The notes under the pieces: generated by a model
The model's database searches: none
Seen by the model: the letters and a program-made list of their open reading frames with translations, nothing else
What the model was told of the DNA's origin: nothing
Assembly: GCA_947628755.1 (NCBI GenBank)
Contig: CANRBC010000012.1
Span: forward strand, 18,393 to 82,392
DNA: 64,000 nucleotides
Origin: an uncultured Clostridia bacterium
GTDB lineage: Bacteria; Bacillota; Clostridia; Lachnospirales; CAG-274
Direction of reading: 5' to 3'
Shown here: piece after piece, positions 44,369 to 54,550 of the stretch
Position numbering within the stretch: the stretch's first letter is position 1
Layout: every line of letters begins with the position of its first letter
Program-made: the position numbers and the translations under genes

Positions 44369-45787
44369 ATGTATAATCCAAAATCAATGAAAGCAGAGGA
44401 ATTTATATCCCATGAGGAGATAATGGAGACTCTTGAGTATGCCGAGGCAAACAAGAACAATATTGAGCTTATAAACTCTATTATTGAAAAGGCAAGGCAG
44501 AAAAAGGGCTTATCTCACAGGGAAGCCTCTGTTCTTCTTGTTTGTGAGGATGAAGAGAAAAACAATGAGATATATGCCCTTGCCAAGGAAATAAAGCAGG
44601 AGTTTTACGGCAACAGAATAGTTATGTTTGCTCCCCTCTATCTTTCCAACTACTGTGTAAACGGCTGTGTATACTGTCCCTATCATTTAAAGAACAAGCA
44701 CATTGCCAGAAAGAAGCTGACACAGGAGGAAATAAAGAGGGAGGTAATAGCTCTTCAGGATATGGGACACAAGCGCCTTGCTCTTGAAACAGGTGAAGAC
44801 CCTGTAAACAATCCCATAGAGTATGTGCTTGAAAGCATTAAGACCATATACGGCATAAAGCATAAGAACGGCGCTATAAGACGAGTTAATGTAAATATTG
44901 CCGCAACTACTGTTGAAAATTACAAAAAGCTCAAGGAAGCAGGCATAGGCACATATATACTTTTCCAGGAGACATATCACAAGGAAAGCTACGAAAGGCT
45001 TCACCCCACAGGACCTAAGAGCAATTATGCCTACCATACCGAGGCTCACGACAGAGCTATGACGGCAGGCATAGACGATGTAGGCTTCGGCGTGCTTTTC
45101 GGTCTTGAAAAATACAAGTACGAGTTTGCGGGACTTCTTATGCACGCAGAGCACATGGAGGCTGTATTCGGCGTAGGTCCTCATACCATAAGCGTACCCA
45201 GAATAAGACACGCCGACGATATAGACGCAGACAGCTTCAAGGACGGTATAAACGACGATATTTTTGCCAAGATAGTCGCTTGCATAAGGATAGCCGTGCC
45301 ATATACGGGAATGATAGTTTCCACAAGAGAAAGCAAGGCTTGCCGCGAAAAGGTGCTTGAACTGGGTATCTCACAGATAAGCGGCGGCTCAAGAACGAGC
45401 GTAGGCGGATATGCCGAGCCTGAGCCGGAGGATAACAAGAGCGAGCAGTTTGACGTAGAGGACAAGAGAACTCTCGACGAGGTAGTAAACTGGCTTATGA
45501 GGAGAGGACATATACCCAGCTTCTGTACTGCCTGTTACAGAGAGGGCAGAACAGGCGACCGCTTTATGAGCCTTTGTAAATCAGGACAAATATCAAACTG
45601 CTGTCTGCCCAATGCTCTTATGACCCTTGACGAATATCTGGAGGACTATGCCTCAGAGGATACAAAGAAAATAGGCAAGGAGCTTATTGCAAGAGAAATA
45701 GAAAATATACCAAAGGAAAAGGTAAGGGCAATCGTTAAGCAGCACCTTTACGATATTGAAGGCGGTCAGAGAGATTTCCGCTTCTAA
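44369..45787 (+). CDS. hydG: [FeFe]-hydrogenase H-cluster radical SAM maturase HydG
   Basis: 472 residues. HydG splits tyrosine to supply CO and cyanide for the H-cluster. The radical SAM cluster motif is C96-X3-C100-X2-C103 (NYCVNGCVYC), and the C-terminal second cluster is marked by FCTACYREGRTGDRF with the later cysteines near SNCC. AAAGGAG precedes the ATG. HydE and the hydrogenase itself are not in the window. Confidence 0.96.
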   Translation: MYNPKSMKAEEFISHEEIMETLEYAEANKNNIELINSIIEKARQKKGLSHREASVLLVCEDEEKNNEIYALAKEIKQEFYGNRIVMFAPLYLSNYCVNGCVYCPYHLKNKHIARKKLTQEEIKREVIALQDMGHKRLALETGEDPVNNPIEYVLESIKTIYGIKHKNGAIRRVNVNIAATTVENYKKLKEAGIGTYILFQETYHKESYERLHPTGPKSNYAYHTEAHDRAMTAGIDDVGFGVLFGLEKYKYEFAGLLMHAEHMEAVFGVGPHTISVPRIRHADDIDADSFKDGINDDIFAKIVACIRIAVPYTGMIVSTRESKACREKVLELGISQISGGSRTSVGGYAEPEPEDNKSEQFDVEDKRTLDEVVNWLMRRGHIPSFCTACYREGRTGDRFMSLCKSGQISNCCLPNALMTLDEYLEDYASEDTKKIGKELIAREIENIPKEKVRAIVKQHLYDIEGGQRDFRF

Positions 45788-45799
45788 GGAGGGGACGAT

Positions 45800-46990
45800 A
45801 TGAGCCTTAATTCAACTCCTAAATCAGACAGGATACACATAGGCATATTCGGCAGACGAAATGCGGGAAAGTCCAGTATTATTAACGCTATAACAGGACA
45901 GAGCCTCGCCATAGTTTCGGCGGTAAAGGGCACTACCACAGACCCTGTATACAAGGCAATGGAGCTGCTGCCTTTAGGTCCTGTTATGATAATAGACACT
46001 CCGGGACTTGATGATGTAGGCGAGCTGGGAGCAAAGAGAACGGAAAAGGCATACAATGTGCTTAACAAAACCGATATAGCTCTCCTTGTTGCCGACGGCA
46101 CACAGGGTATATCCGATGAGGACAGCGAAATAATAACAGCCCTTGAGGAGAAAAAGCTGCCCTATATCATTATTATGAATAAGTGCGATAAGGTCAAGGA
46201 CAGATACTCCGTTGAAAAGGGTATGTGGGTAAGTGCGGAAACAGGCGAAAACATACACGAGCTTAAGGAAGCCATAGCAAGGCTTGTACCCAATGAGGAT
46301 ATGGCCCTTAGGATAATAGGCGACAAGCTCAGGCAAAACGATACCGTAGTGCTTGTGATACCCATAGACAAGGCAGCTCCCAAGGGAAGACTTATACTTC
46401 CCCAGCAGCAGACCATAAGGGACATACTGGAGGCGGGTGCAACAGCTCTTGTCACAAGAGATACGGAGCTTAAGGCAACTCTTGACGGTATGGGCAAAAA
46501 GCCTGCAATGGTCATAACGGATTCACAGGCATTCAATTATGTAAAGACCGTTGTACCCGAAGATGTGCTTCTGACCTCGTTTTCAATACTCTTTGCCCGT
46601 TATAAGGGCGACCTTGCCGAAAATATAAGGGCGGTAAAGGCAATAGAGGCTCTTGAAGACGGAGACAGAGTGCTTATTGCCGAGGGGTGTACTCATCACA
46701 GACAATGCGACGATATAGGTACTGTCAAAATACCTCGCTGGCTTAAGTCACATATAAATAAAGCTGTGGAATACGAATTTTGCAGCGGTACGGAATTTCC
46801 CAAGGATTTGAGCAGATACAAGGCAGTAATACATTGCGGCGGCTGTATGCTCAACGAAAAGGAAATGAAGCATAGAATAGCCGTTTGTAAGGAGCAGGGC
46901 GTTCCCGTTACAAACTACGGTATATTTATAGCCTATACCAACGGTATACTGGAAAGAAGCCTTAAGGTTTTTCCGGAAATAAAAATTTAA
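45800..46990 (+). CDS. hydF: [FeFe]-hydrogenase H-cluster maturation GTPase HydF
   Basis: 396 residues. HydF is the GTPase scaffold on which the diiron subcluster is assembled. G1 is GRRNAGKSS (about 15-23), followed by DTPGLDD and NKCD; the C-terminal cluster-binding part has CTHHRQCDD and, about 50 residues later, IHCGGCMLN, giving the CxH...HCxxC ligands. It starts 12 bases after hydG. Confidence 0.96.
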   Translation: MSLNSTPKSDRIHIGIFGRRNAGKSSIINAITGQSLAIVSAVKGTTTDPVYKAMELLPLGPVMIIDTPGLDDVGELGAKRTEKAYNVLNKTDIALLVADGTQGISDEDSEIITALEEKKLPYIIIMNKCDKVKDRYSVEKGMWVSAETGENIHELKEAIARLVPNEDMALRIIGDKLRQNDTVVLVIPIDKAAPKGRLILPQQQTIRDILEAGATALVTRDTELKATLDGMGKKPAMVITDSQAFNYVKTVVPEDVLLTSFSILFARYKGDLAENIRAVKAIEALEDGDRVLIAEGCTHHRQCDDIGTVKIPRWLKSHINKAVEYEFCSGTEFPKDLSRYKAVIHCGGCMLNEKEMKHRIAVCKEQGVPVTNYGIFIAYTNGILERSLKVFPEIKI

Positions 46991-47055
46991 AATCAACGTG
47001 TCGAATTTATAGTCGTCGGTTTTCCGACAGTGACAAACACGGATGTATATTAAAC

Positions 47056-47095
47056 GCGCCTCCATAGACTTTATATTGTCTTGGAGGCGCATTTT
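47056..47095 (+). terminator. Rho-independent terminator after hydF
   Basis: GCGCCTCCA (47056-47064) and TGGAGGCGC (47082-47090) with inner AGAC/GTCT pairs, followed by ATTTTATTTG. It could also end the convergent peptidase operon on the minus strand, where GTTTAATA follows. Confidence 0.75.
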
Positions 47096-47171
47096 ATTTG
47101 AACTCGGTTATATTATTTTTGTATTTTTGAAGCAAAACAAAGTCAATACTGCGTTAAACAAATATTCAGCT

Positions 47172-49517
47172 CTACCATATCTTAACCCTGTCCTCGGGAG
47201 CAACGTACATACCGTCGCCCTCCTTTATGCCGTAGGTATCGTAGAAGATTTGATTATTCTGGAATACTCTGTTTACACGGAGCTTTGCGAAGCTGTGAGT
47301 ATCGCTTGCGGTAATGTATGCCAGATAGCTGCGGGGAGCACTTTGTGCCCAGCATAAAGTCGCAGATTTGAAAAGAGCGTCATAGTCGGGGTTATCCAGA
47401 TGAGATGCTATTTCCAGTATACAGCTTACAGCGCCGTTATCGGCAATATTTTCGCCTAATGTCTGCCTGCCGTTTGATAATATGCCTGGAGCTATTTCCA
47501 GATTGTCATAGTATGCCGCCATATTATCGCAGAGAGCGTCAAAGGCTGCTCTGTCCTCGTCTGTCCACCAGTTTGACACATTTCCATTTTCGTCATAGTC
47601 AGAGCCGGAATTATCAAAAGCGTGAGAAATCTCATGAGCTATAACATAGCCTGCGCCGCCCAGATTGGTCTCGTAGGATGCGTCATAGTCATAGAAGGGC
47701 GCCTGAAGTATTGCAGCAGGGAATATTATCTGGTTCGTTGAAGGACGATAACCGGCGTTTACCATATAAACCGGCATTTTGCTTATGTCGTTTTTGTCAA
47801 TAGGCGTGAACTGCTCCTCAATATCCATTTTATGCTTTGACAATGACAGGCTTACATAGTTTTCATAATAGCTGTCGCTGTTTATTTCGGCATATTTATA
47901 TGGGTCCTTGTATACCTCGGGATAGCCTATAAGTATATTCATGTTATCGAGCTTAAGCAAAGCCTTTTCCTTTGTCTTGTCGCTCATCCAGTCCACGTTT
48001 TCAATACGTGTCTTATAAACGTTAATTATATCCTTTACCATATTTTCAACATTCTGCTTCTTTTCGGCAGAGAAATATTTGTTTGCATATATTTCACTCA
48101 GGTAATCGTTAAATATACCTTCTACAGAGGAAAGAGCATTCTGTTCTTCGTTCTTTCTTGCTCCCATGCCGACTGTTTCCATAAAGGTATATTCGGCGTC
48201 TAAAAGCTCGTCTGAAAGGGTGTTTCCTAATTTGCTGAGAATTGCAAACTTAGTATATGCCTTAAGGGTATCTATATTGTCATCGGTATACTCTGCCGCC
48301 ACAGCTTTTATATAATCAGGGTAGTAAATAATTATATCGGTGGTTTTCCAGCTTTCGTCATAGCCTGATGCCGTATATAAGGAATCCAAATCGACTCCCG
48401 AAAACATTTCCTTTATATCATCCAATCTATAGGGATTAAAAAGCTTGTTGATGTCAGTCAAATCCTGAACATCTGGGAAATGCTTCATTGTTCTTGATTC
48501 ATAGCCTGCTGCAAGCTCAGTGTCCTTTGCAGCCTCCTCATCACTCTCGCCAATAGACTTAAAGTAAGTGTTCATAAGCTTTTTGTATGCATCCATTGTG
48601 TTCTGGTCCTCATACAGAGCTTTTGCTCCAAGCTGTCCTTTGTTTACATCGAAGCAGAACACTCTTTTTGAATTGTCCTTAACGTTTACATCTGTACCGT
48701 AGCCCATAAGAAGCATTGTTCCTGTTTCTTCTACAAAAGTGTTGTTTATTTTTATAATATCCTCAACGCTCTGCGCCTTGTCTATAAGCTCCATATAAGG
48801 CATTATAGGTGCCATTCCAGTTTTAGCTCTGTATTCCTTATTCATTACGCTTCTGTAGAAGTCGGCTATTTTCTGCTCCTTTGAGCCCTTTTCATAGCTT
48901 CCTGCAAGAAGCTCGTCTCTTATAGCCTTCATCTGTTCCTCTACGGTATTATTAATAGTGTCGGATGCGCCGCCCACTTGCATTCTGCCCTCTTTTATTT
49001 CAAGAGTATCGAGGGTGTCTTTATTGACGGATGCCCAGAAGTCGTCCTTCAGGTTTGTACCCATATAGGTGTATGTACGCTTTATAAGTGTTTCAAGCTG
49101 TTCTTTGGTAATAGGGTCGTTGGGTGAAAGAGTATTTTCGGAGGTGCCTGCTATTATACCGGAAGCAAGCACATCGGCTATTTCCTCGTTTGCCCAGTCG
49201 GGAACGTCAGTAAAGTTTTCGGCAGGATAGCCTGTTCTCAGATTGTGTCCCGTGGGAGCAGGGAACTCGCCGAAGGCTCTCTTGAGCATTACAAGTGCTT
49301 CTGCACGGGTAAGTCCCTGCTCCTCGTGAAGCTGACCGTCCTCGTAGCCCTTTAAAATATCCTCTTTATCGAGATTCGGTGTATAGTCGTCTGCTGCGGC
49401 AACAAGCATTTCCGCTGCTTCGCCTCTTGTGATAGAAGTGCCTGACGCCTGTACGCTGACAGTGCCGAAAAGCATTGCTGCGACAGATACTGCCGCAATA
49501 ATTCGTCTTAGTTTCAT
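47172..49517 (-). CDS. SLH-domain M13 family metallopeptidase, third in the array
   Basis: 781 residues. Signal peptide (1-25, ending VSVQASG), two SLH motifs (about 28-150) for cell-wall attachment, then a neprilysin-like M13 peptidase. Zinc motif HEISH begins at residue 628, the third ligand is in GENIADNGA (Glu689), and VNAGY stands for the substrate-holding NAxY motif. The C-terminus ends in the family tryptophan (VKIW). It is secreted and probably digests peptides at the cell surface. It is the last of three tandem paralogues, 25 bases after the second, and therefore likely the distal gene of an operon. Confidence 0.92.
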   Translation of the reverse strand: MKLRRIIAAVSVAAMLFGTVSVQASGTSITRGEAAEMLVAAADDYTPNLDKEDILKGYEDGQLHEEQGLTRAEALVMLKRAFGEFPAPTGHNLRTGYPAENFTDVPDWANEEIADVLASGIIAGTSENTLSPNDPITKEQLETLIKRTYTYMGTNLKDDFWASVNKDTLDTLEIKEGRMQVGGASDTINNTVEEQMKAIRDELLAGSYEKGSKEQKIADFYRSVMNKEYRAKTGMAPIMPYMELIDKAQSVEDIIKINNTFVEETGTMLLMGYGTDVNVKDNSKRVFCFDVNKGQLGAKALYEDQNTMDAYKKLMNTYFKSIGESDEEAAKDTELAAGYESRTMKHFPDVQDLTDINKLFNPYRLDDIKEMFSGVDLDSLYTASGYDESWKTTDIIIYYPDYIKAVAAEYTDDNIDTLKAYTKFAILSKLGNTLSDELLDAEYTFMETVGMGARKNEEQNALSSVEGIFNDYLSEIYANKYFSAEKKQNVENMVKDIINVYKTRIENVDWMSDKTKEKALLKLDNMNILIGYPEVYKDPYKYAEINSDSYYENYVSLSLSKHKMDIEEQFTPIDKNDISKMPVYMVNAGYRPSTNQIIFPAAILQAPFYDYDASYETNLGGAGYVIAHEISHAFDNSGSDYDENGNVSNWWTDEDRAAFDALCDNMAAYYDNLEIAPGILSNGRQTLGENIADNGAVSCILEIASHLDNPDYDALFKSATLCWAQSAPRSYLAYITASDTHSFAKLRVNRVFQNNQIFYDTYGIKEGDGMYVAPEDRVKIW

Positions 49518-49542
49518 ATCTTGCCCTCCTTAATGTATTATA

Positions 49543-51891
49543 TTACCATATCTGTACCCTATCCTCGGGAGCAACGTACATACCGTCGCCCTCCTTTATG
49601 CCGTAGGTATCGTAGAAGATTTGATTATTCTGGAACACTCTGTTTACACGGAGCTTTGCGCAGCTGTGTACATCGCTTGCGGTAATGTATGCCAGATAGC
49701 TGCGGTTGTTGCTTTCTGCCCAGCACAGAGCCGCAGATTTGAAAAGAGCGTCATAGTCGGGATTCTCAAGATGAGACGCTATTTCCAGTATACAGCTTAC
49801 AGCGCCGTTATCTGCAATATTTTCACCTAAGGTCTGTTCGCCGTTTGATAATATGCCGGGAGCTATCTCCAGACCGTCATAGTATTTCGCCATATCATTG
49901 CAGAGAGCGTCAAAGGCTGCTCTGTCCTCGTCTGTCCACCAGTTTGACACATTTCCATTTTCGTCATAGTCTGCGCCGGAATCATCAAAGGCGTGTGATA
50001 TTTCATGAGCTATAACATAGCCTGCACCGCCCAGATTGGTCTCGTAGGATGCGTCATAGTCATAGAAGGGCGCCTGAAGTATTGCAGCAGGGAATATTAT
50101 TTCGTTCATCGCAGGCTCATAGCAAGCGTTTATCATATAGACAGGCATTTCATCCATATCGTTTTCGTCTATGGGTGTGAACTGCTCCTCGATTTCCTTT
50201 TTATGCTTTGATACCTGCAGGCTCACATAGTTTTCATAATAACTGTCGCTGTTTATTTCCGCATATTCATAAGGATCTTTGTATACCTCAGGATAGCCAA
50301 TAAGTACCTTCATTTCATTGAGCTTGAGCAAAGCCTTTTCCTTTGTCTTGTCGCTCATCCAGTCTGCGTTTTCGATACGCGTCTTGTAAACGCTTATTAT
50401 ATCCTTTACCATATTTTCAATATTCTGCTTCTTTTCGGCAGAGAAATATTTATTGGCATATATTTCGCCTAAGTAATCATAATACACATTTTCTACAGCG
50501 GAAATAGCGTGCTGTTCTTCGTTCTTTCTTGCGCCCATGCCGGATTCTTCAATAAATGTATATCTGGCGTCCAAAAGCTCGTCTGAAAGGGTGTGACCTA
50601 ATTTGTAGAGAACTGCAAATTTAGTATATGCCTTAAGGGTATCTATATTGTCGTCGGTAAACTCTGCCCCAATAGCCTTTATATAATCAGGGTAGTAAAT
50701 AAGTATATCGGTGGTTTTCCAGCTTTCATCATAGCCTGATGCCGTATATACGGGATCAATATCAACTTTAGGGAACATTTTCTTTATATCATCTAATTTA
50801 TACAGATTGTATGTCTTGTTGATGTCATACAGTTCCTGAGCATCGGGGTAATGCTTCATTGTTCTTGATTCATAGCCTGCTGCAAGCTCGGTGTCCTTTG
50901 CAGCCTCTTCATCGCTCTCACCTATTGCCTTGAAGCAAGCGTTCATATACTTTTTGTATGCGTCCATTGTGCTCTTGTCCTCATACAAAGCATTAGCTTC
51001 AAGCTGTCCTATATTTACATCAAAGGAAAGCACATTTTTTGAATTGTCATAGGCGTCTACATCTGTGGCGTAGAACATAAGGGGCTTTATTCCCAATTCT
51101 TCTATAAAGGTGCTGTTTATATTTACAATATCTTCAGCGCTCTGCGCCTTGTCTATAAGCTCCATATAGGGCATTATAGGCGCCATTCCCGTTTTTGCCC
51201 TGTATTCCTTGTTGACTACGCTTTTGTAGTAATCGGCAATTTTCTGCTCCTTTGAGCCCTTTTCATAGCTTCCTGCAAGAAGCTCGTCTCTTATAGCCTT
51301 CATCTGCGCCTCTAAGGTATCCTCAATGGTGTCAAATGCGCCGCCGACGTATGATCTGCCCTCTTTTATTTCAAGGGTATCAAGTGTATTTTTATTGACG
51401 GTTGCCCAGTAGTCGTCCTTTAAGTTTTTGCCCATATAGGTGTATGTACGCTTTATAAGTGTTTCAAGCTGTTCTTTCGTAACGGGGTCGTTGGGTGAAA
51501 GAGTATTTTCGGAGGTGCCTGCAACTATGCCTGAAGCAAGCACATCTGCTATTTCGCTGTTTGCCCAGTCGGGAATATCAGTAAAGTTTTCTGCAGGATA
51601 GCCTGTTCTCAGATTATCTCCCGTGGGAGCAGGGAACTCGCCGAATGCCCTCTTAAGCATTACAAGTGCTTCTGCACGGGTAAGTCCCTGCTCCTCGTGA
51701 AGCTGACCGTCCTCATAGCCCTTTAAAATATCCTCTTTATCAAGATTCGGCGTATAGTCGCCTGCCGCCGCCTGTACAAGCATATCCGCCGCCTCGCCTC
51801 TTGTAACAGGCGTGCCTGCTGCCTGTGCGCTGACAGAGCCGAAAAGCATTGTTGCAACAGATACAGCTGCAATAATTCGTTTTAATTTCAT
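49543..51891 (-). CDS. SLH-domain M13 family metallopeptidase, middle copy
   Basis: 782 residues with the same layout as its neighbours: signal peptide (to about residue 25), two SLH motifs, M13 domain with HEISH near 629 and GENIADNGA. It is very close to the copy at 47172, with long stretches identical at the nucleotide level, especially the SLH region and the last 150 codons. The middle domain differs more. One NAxY-type motif reads INACY. Secreted, cell-wall attached. Confidence 0.92.
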   Translation of the reverse strand: MKLKRIIAAVSVATMLFGSVSAQAAGTPVTRGEAADMLVQAAAGDYTPNLDKEDILKGYEDGQLHEEQGLTRAEALVMLKRAFGEFPAPTGDNLRTGYPAENFTDIPDWANSEIADVLASGIVAGTSENTLSPNDPVTKEQLETLIKRTYTYMGKNLKDDYWATVNKNTLDTLEIKEGRSYVGGAFDTIEDTLEAQMKAIRDELLAGSYEKGSKEQKIADYYKSVVNKEYRAKTGMAPIMPYMELIDKAQSAEDIVNINSTFIEELGIKPLMFYATDVDAYDNSKNVLSFDVNIGQLEANALYEDKSTMDAYKKYMNACFKAIGESDEEAAKDTELAAGYESRTMKHYPDAQELYDINKTYNLYKLDDIKKMFPKVDIDPVYTASGYDESWKTTDILIYYPDYIKAIGAEFTDDNIDTLKAYTKFAVLYKLGHTLSDELLDARYTFIEESGMGARKNEEQHAISAVENVYYDYLGEIYANKYFSAEKKQNIENMVKDIISVYKTRIENADWMSDKTKEKALLKLNEMKVLIGYPEVYKDPYEYAEINSDSYYENYVSLQVSKHKKEIEEQFTPIDENDMDEMPVYMINACYEPAMNEIIFPAAILQAPFYDYDASYETNLGGAGYVIAHEISHAFDDSGADYDENGNVSNWWTDEDRAAFDALCNDMAKYYDGLEIAPGILSNGEQTLGENIADNGAVSCILEIASHLENPDYDALFKSAALCWAESNNRSYLAYITASDVHSCAKLRVNRVFQNNQIFYDTYGIKEGDGMYVAPEDRVQIW

Positions 51892-51925
51892 ATTTTGTCC
51901 TCCTTAATATTGAATTGTAAAATAA

Positions 51926-54283
51926 TTACCATATATATACACGGTCATCGGGAGCAACGTACATACCGTCGCCTTCCTTTATGCCGTAGGTATCGTAGAA
52001 GATTTGATTATTCTGGAATACTCTGTTTACACGGAGCTTTCCGTTGCTGTGAACATCGCTTACAGTGTCAAATTCCAGAATGCTGCGGTCGCTGCTGTTT
52101 GCATAACAGTGGGCTGCGGCTCTGAAAAGAGTGTCATAGTCGGGATTCTCAAGATGAGATGCCACCTCCAGTATACATCTCATAGAGCCGTTGTCTGCAA
52201 TGTCCTCACCTAATGTAAGCTCGCCGTCTGATAATATGCCCGGAGCTATTTCCTGATTGTCATAAAATGCCGCCATTTTATCGCAGAGGGCGTCAAAGGC
52301 TTCTCTGTCCTCGTCTGTCCACCAGTTTATGGCATTTCCGTTTTCATCATACTTTGAGCCGGAATCATCAAAGGCGTGAGAAATCTCATGAGTTATAACA
52401 TAGCCTGCGCCGCCCAGATTTGCCTCGTAGGGTGCGTCATAGTCATAAAAGGGCGCCTGGAAAAATGCTGCAGGGAATACTATTTCGTTAGCTGAAAAAA
52501 CATAACCGGCGTTTACATCATAAACTGCCAAATCGCCCATATAGTTTTTATCAATAGGCTTGAACTGCTCCTCAATGTCCTTTTTACGGCTTGACAATGA
52601 CAAACTCACAATATTATCATAAAGACTGTCGCTGTTTATTTCCGCATATTCATAAGGGTCGTCGAATACCTGGGGATAGCCTATAAGTATATTCAGGTTA
52701 TTGAGCTTGAGCAGAGCCTTTTCCTTTGTCTTATCGCTCATCCAGTCTACGTTTTCAATACGCGTCCTATATACGTCCAGTATATCATTTACCATATTTT
52801 CAATATTCTGCTTCTTTTCGGCTGAGAAATATCTGTTTGCATATATTTCGCCCAGATAGTCATAAAATGTACCTTCTATGGCGGAAAGTGCGTGGATTTC
52901 ATCTGTTTCTCTTGTTCCCATACCCGTTTTTTCCTCAAAGGTATATTCGGCTTCAAGAAGCTCATCTGAAAGAGTGCTTCCCATATTGTATAATATTACA
53001 AATTTAGCGTATGCCTTAAGAGTGTCTATATTGTCATTAGTAAATTCTGCCCCTATGGCTTTTGTATAATCCGGACAGATAAGAAGTATATCGGTGGTTT
53101 TCCAGCTTTCGTCATAGCCGGAGGCTGCAAATACGGAATCTATATCAACTCCCGGGAACATTTCCTTTATATCATCTAATTTATAGAGATTGTACGTCTT
53201 GTCAACATCATTCAGCTCCTGAATATCGGGGAAATACTTCATTACCCTTGATTCATAGTCTATTATAAGATTGGCTTCCCTGTCAGCCTCCTCATCGGTT
53301 TCGCCAACAGACTTGAAATATGTATTTATGAGCTTTCTGTATTCATCAATCGTATCTTCGTCCTCATACAGAGAGCTTATGCCAAGAAATCCTGAGAGTA
53401 CACTAAAGCGAATAATATTCTTTGAATTGTCCTTATTGTCTACATATACGCCAAAGGTCATAAAGGGCGACAATGCAGTTTCTTCTATAAGAGTGTTGTT
53501 TATTTTTACAATATCCTCAATATTCTGCGCCTTGTCTATAAGCTCCATATAAGGCATTATAGGTGTCATTCCCGTTTTAGCCCTGTATTCCTTATTCAAT
53601 ACGCTTCTGTAAAAGTCGGCTATTTTCTGTTCCTTTGAGCCTTTTGCATAGCTTCCCGCAAGAAGCTCATCTCTTATAGCTATCATCTGTTCGTCTACGG
53701 TATTCATAGTTTCATTGAACGAGCCGCCGACGTATGCTCTGCCATCTTTTATTTCAAGGGTATCAAGGTCATTTTTATTGACGGTTGCCCAGTAGTCATC
53801 CTTTAAGTTTTTGCCCATATAGGCGTATGTACGCTTTATAAGCGTTTCAAGCTGCTCTTTTGTAATAGGGTCGTTTGGTGAAAGAGTGCTCTCGGAAGTG
53901 CCAGCTATTATGCCCGAAGCCAATACGTCTGATATCTCCTCATCCGCCCAGTCGGGAATATCAGTAAAGTTTTCTGCAGGATAGCCTGTTCTCAGATTGT
54001 GTCCCGTGGGAGCAGGAAATTCGCCGAAGGCTCTCTTAAGCATTACAAGTGCTTCTGCACGGGTAAGTCCCTGCTCCTGGTGGAGCTGACCATCCTCGTA
54101 GCCCTTTAAAATATCCTCTTTATCAAGATTCGGCGTATAGTCGCCTGCCGCCGCCTGCACAAGCATTTCCGCCGCTTCGCCTCTTGTAACAGGCGTGCCT
54201 GCGGCATATACGGTATGCATATTTACAGATGCCAAAAGCATTGTTACAGCCGATACCATCGCTATTGTTCTGTGTAATTTCAT
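51926..54283 (-). CDS. SLH-domain M13 family metallopeptidase, promoter-proximal copy
   Basis: 785 residues; signal peptide (to about 30, ending VYAAG), SLH pair, and M13 domain with HEISH near 632. It is the most diverged of the three: GENIAD is changed to GEDIAD (the zinc-ligand Glu is kept), and the following helix reads NGSMRCILE. VNAGY is kept. It lies next to the only promoter seen for the array. The cleavage specificity probably differs among the three. Confidence 0.92.
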   Translation of the reverse strand: MKLHRTIAMVSAVTMLLASVNMHTVYAAGTPVTRGEAAEMLVQAAAGDYTPNLDKEDILKGYEDGQLHQEQGLTRAEALVMLKRAFGEFPAPTGHNLRTGYPAENFTDIPDWADEEISDVLASGIIAGTSESTLSPNDPITKEQLETLIKRTYAYMGKNLKDDYWATVNKNDLDTLEIKDGRAYVGGSFNETMNTVDEQMIAIRDELLAGSYAKGSKEQKIADFYRSVLNKEYRAKTGMTPIMPYMELIDKAQNIEDIVKINNTLIEETALSPFMTFGVYVDNKDNSKNIIRFSVLSGFLGISSLYEDEDTIDEYRKLINTYFKSVGETDEEADREANLIIDYESRVMKYFPDIQELNDVDKTYNLYKLDDIKEMFPGVDIDSVFAASGYDESWKTTDILLICPDYTKAIGAEFTNDNIDTLKAYAKFVILYNMGSTLSDELLEAEYTFEEKTGMGTRETDEIHALSAIEGTFYDYLGEIYANRYFSAEKKQNIENMVNDILDVYRTRIENVDWMSDKTKEKALLKLNNLNILIGYPQVFDDPYEYAEINSDSLYDNIVSLSLSSRKKDIEEQFKPIDKNYMGDLAVYDVNAGYVFSANEIVFPAAFFQAPFYDYDAPYEANLGGAGYVITHEISHAFDDSGSKYDENGNAINWWTDEDREAFDALCDKMAAFYDNQEIAPGILSDGELTLGEDIADNGSMRCILEVASHLENPDYDTLFRAAAHCYANSSDRSILEFDTVSDVHSNGKLRVNRVFQNNQIFYDTYGIKEGDGMYVAPDDRVYIW

Positions 54284-54312
54284 ATTTTAGCCTCCTTTAT
54301 ATATTAATATAT

Positions 54313-54342
54313 ATTATATCATAATTACAGTAAACTGCTCAA
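54313..54342 (-). promoter_or_regulatory. Putative promoter of the M13 peptidase array
   Basis: Minus strand TTGAGC (54337-54342), 18 bases, TATAAT (54313-54318), about 30 bases before the first of three genes. Confidence 0.5.
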
Positions 54343-54472
54343 GCCGTTTATGACGTTTTTTTAGCTGTTTGCGACAAAATGCCGCAGAGGTAATTTTTAC
54401 TGCTCTTTGCTGTGCCCGACAGGGAATACAGACATAATTCTCTGTTTTTCAAAATATAAGCTCCTCTTTTAC

Positions 54473-54501
54473 TTGAAATACTTTGCAATAAGTGATATAA
54501 T
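54473..54501 (+). promoter_or_regulatory. Promoter of yebC-argH
   Basis: TTGAAA (54473-54478), 17 bases, TATAAT (54496-54501). Confidence 0.65.
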
Positions 54502-54550
54502 AAACCAATATGACTAAATCAAGACAATAATTTACGGAGGTTTTAACAGT

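Noticed and set aside
47172..54283. Assembly duplication of one M13 peptidase gene
   Set aside because: The three copies differ throughout their central domains and in length, so they are real paralogues.
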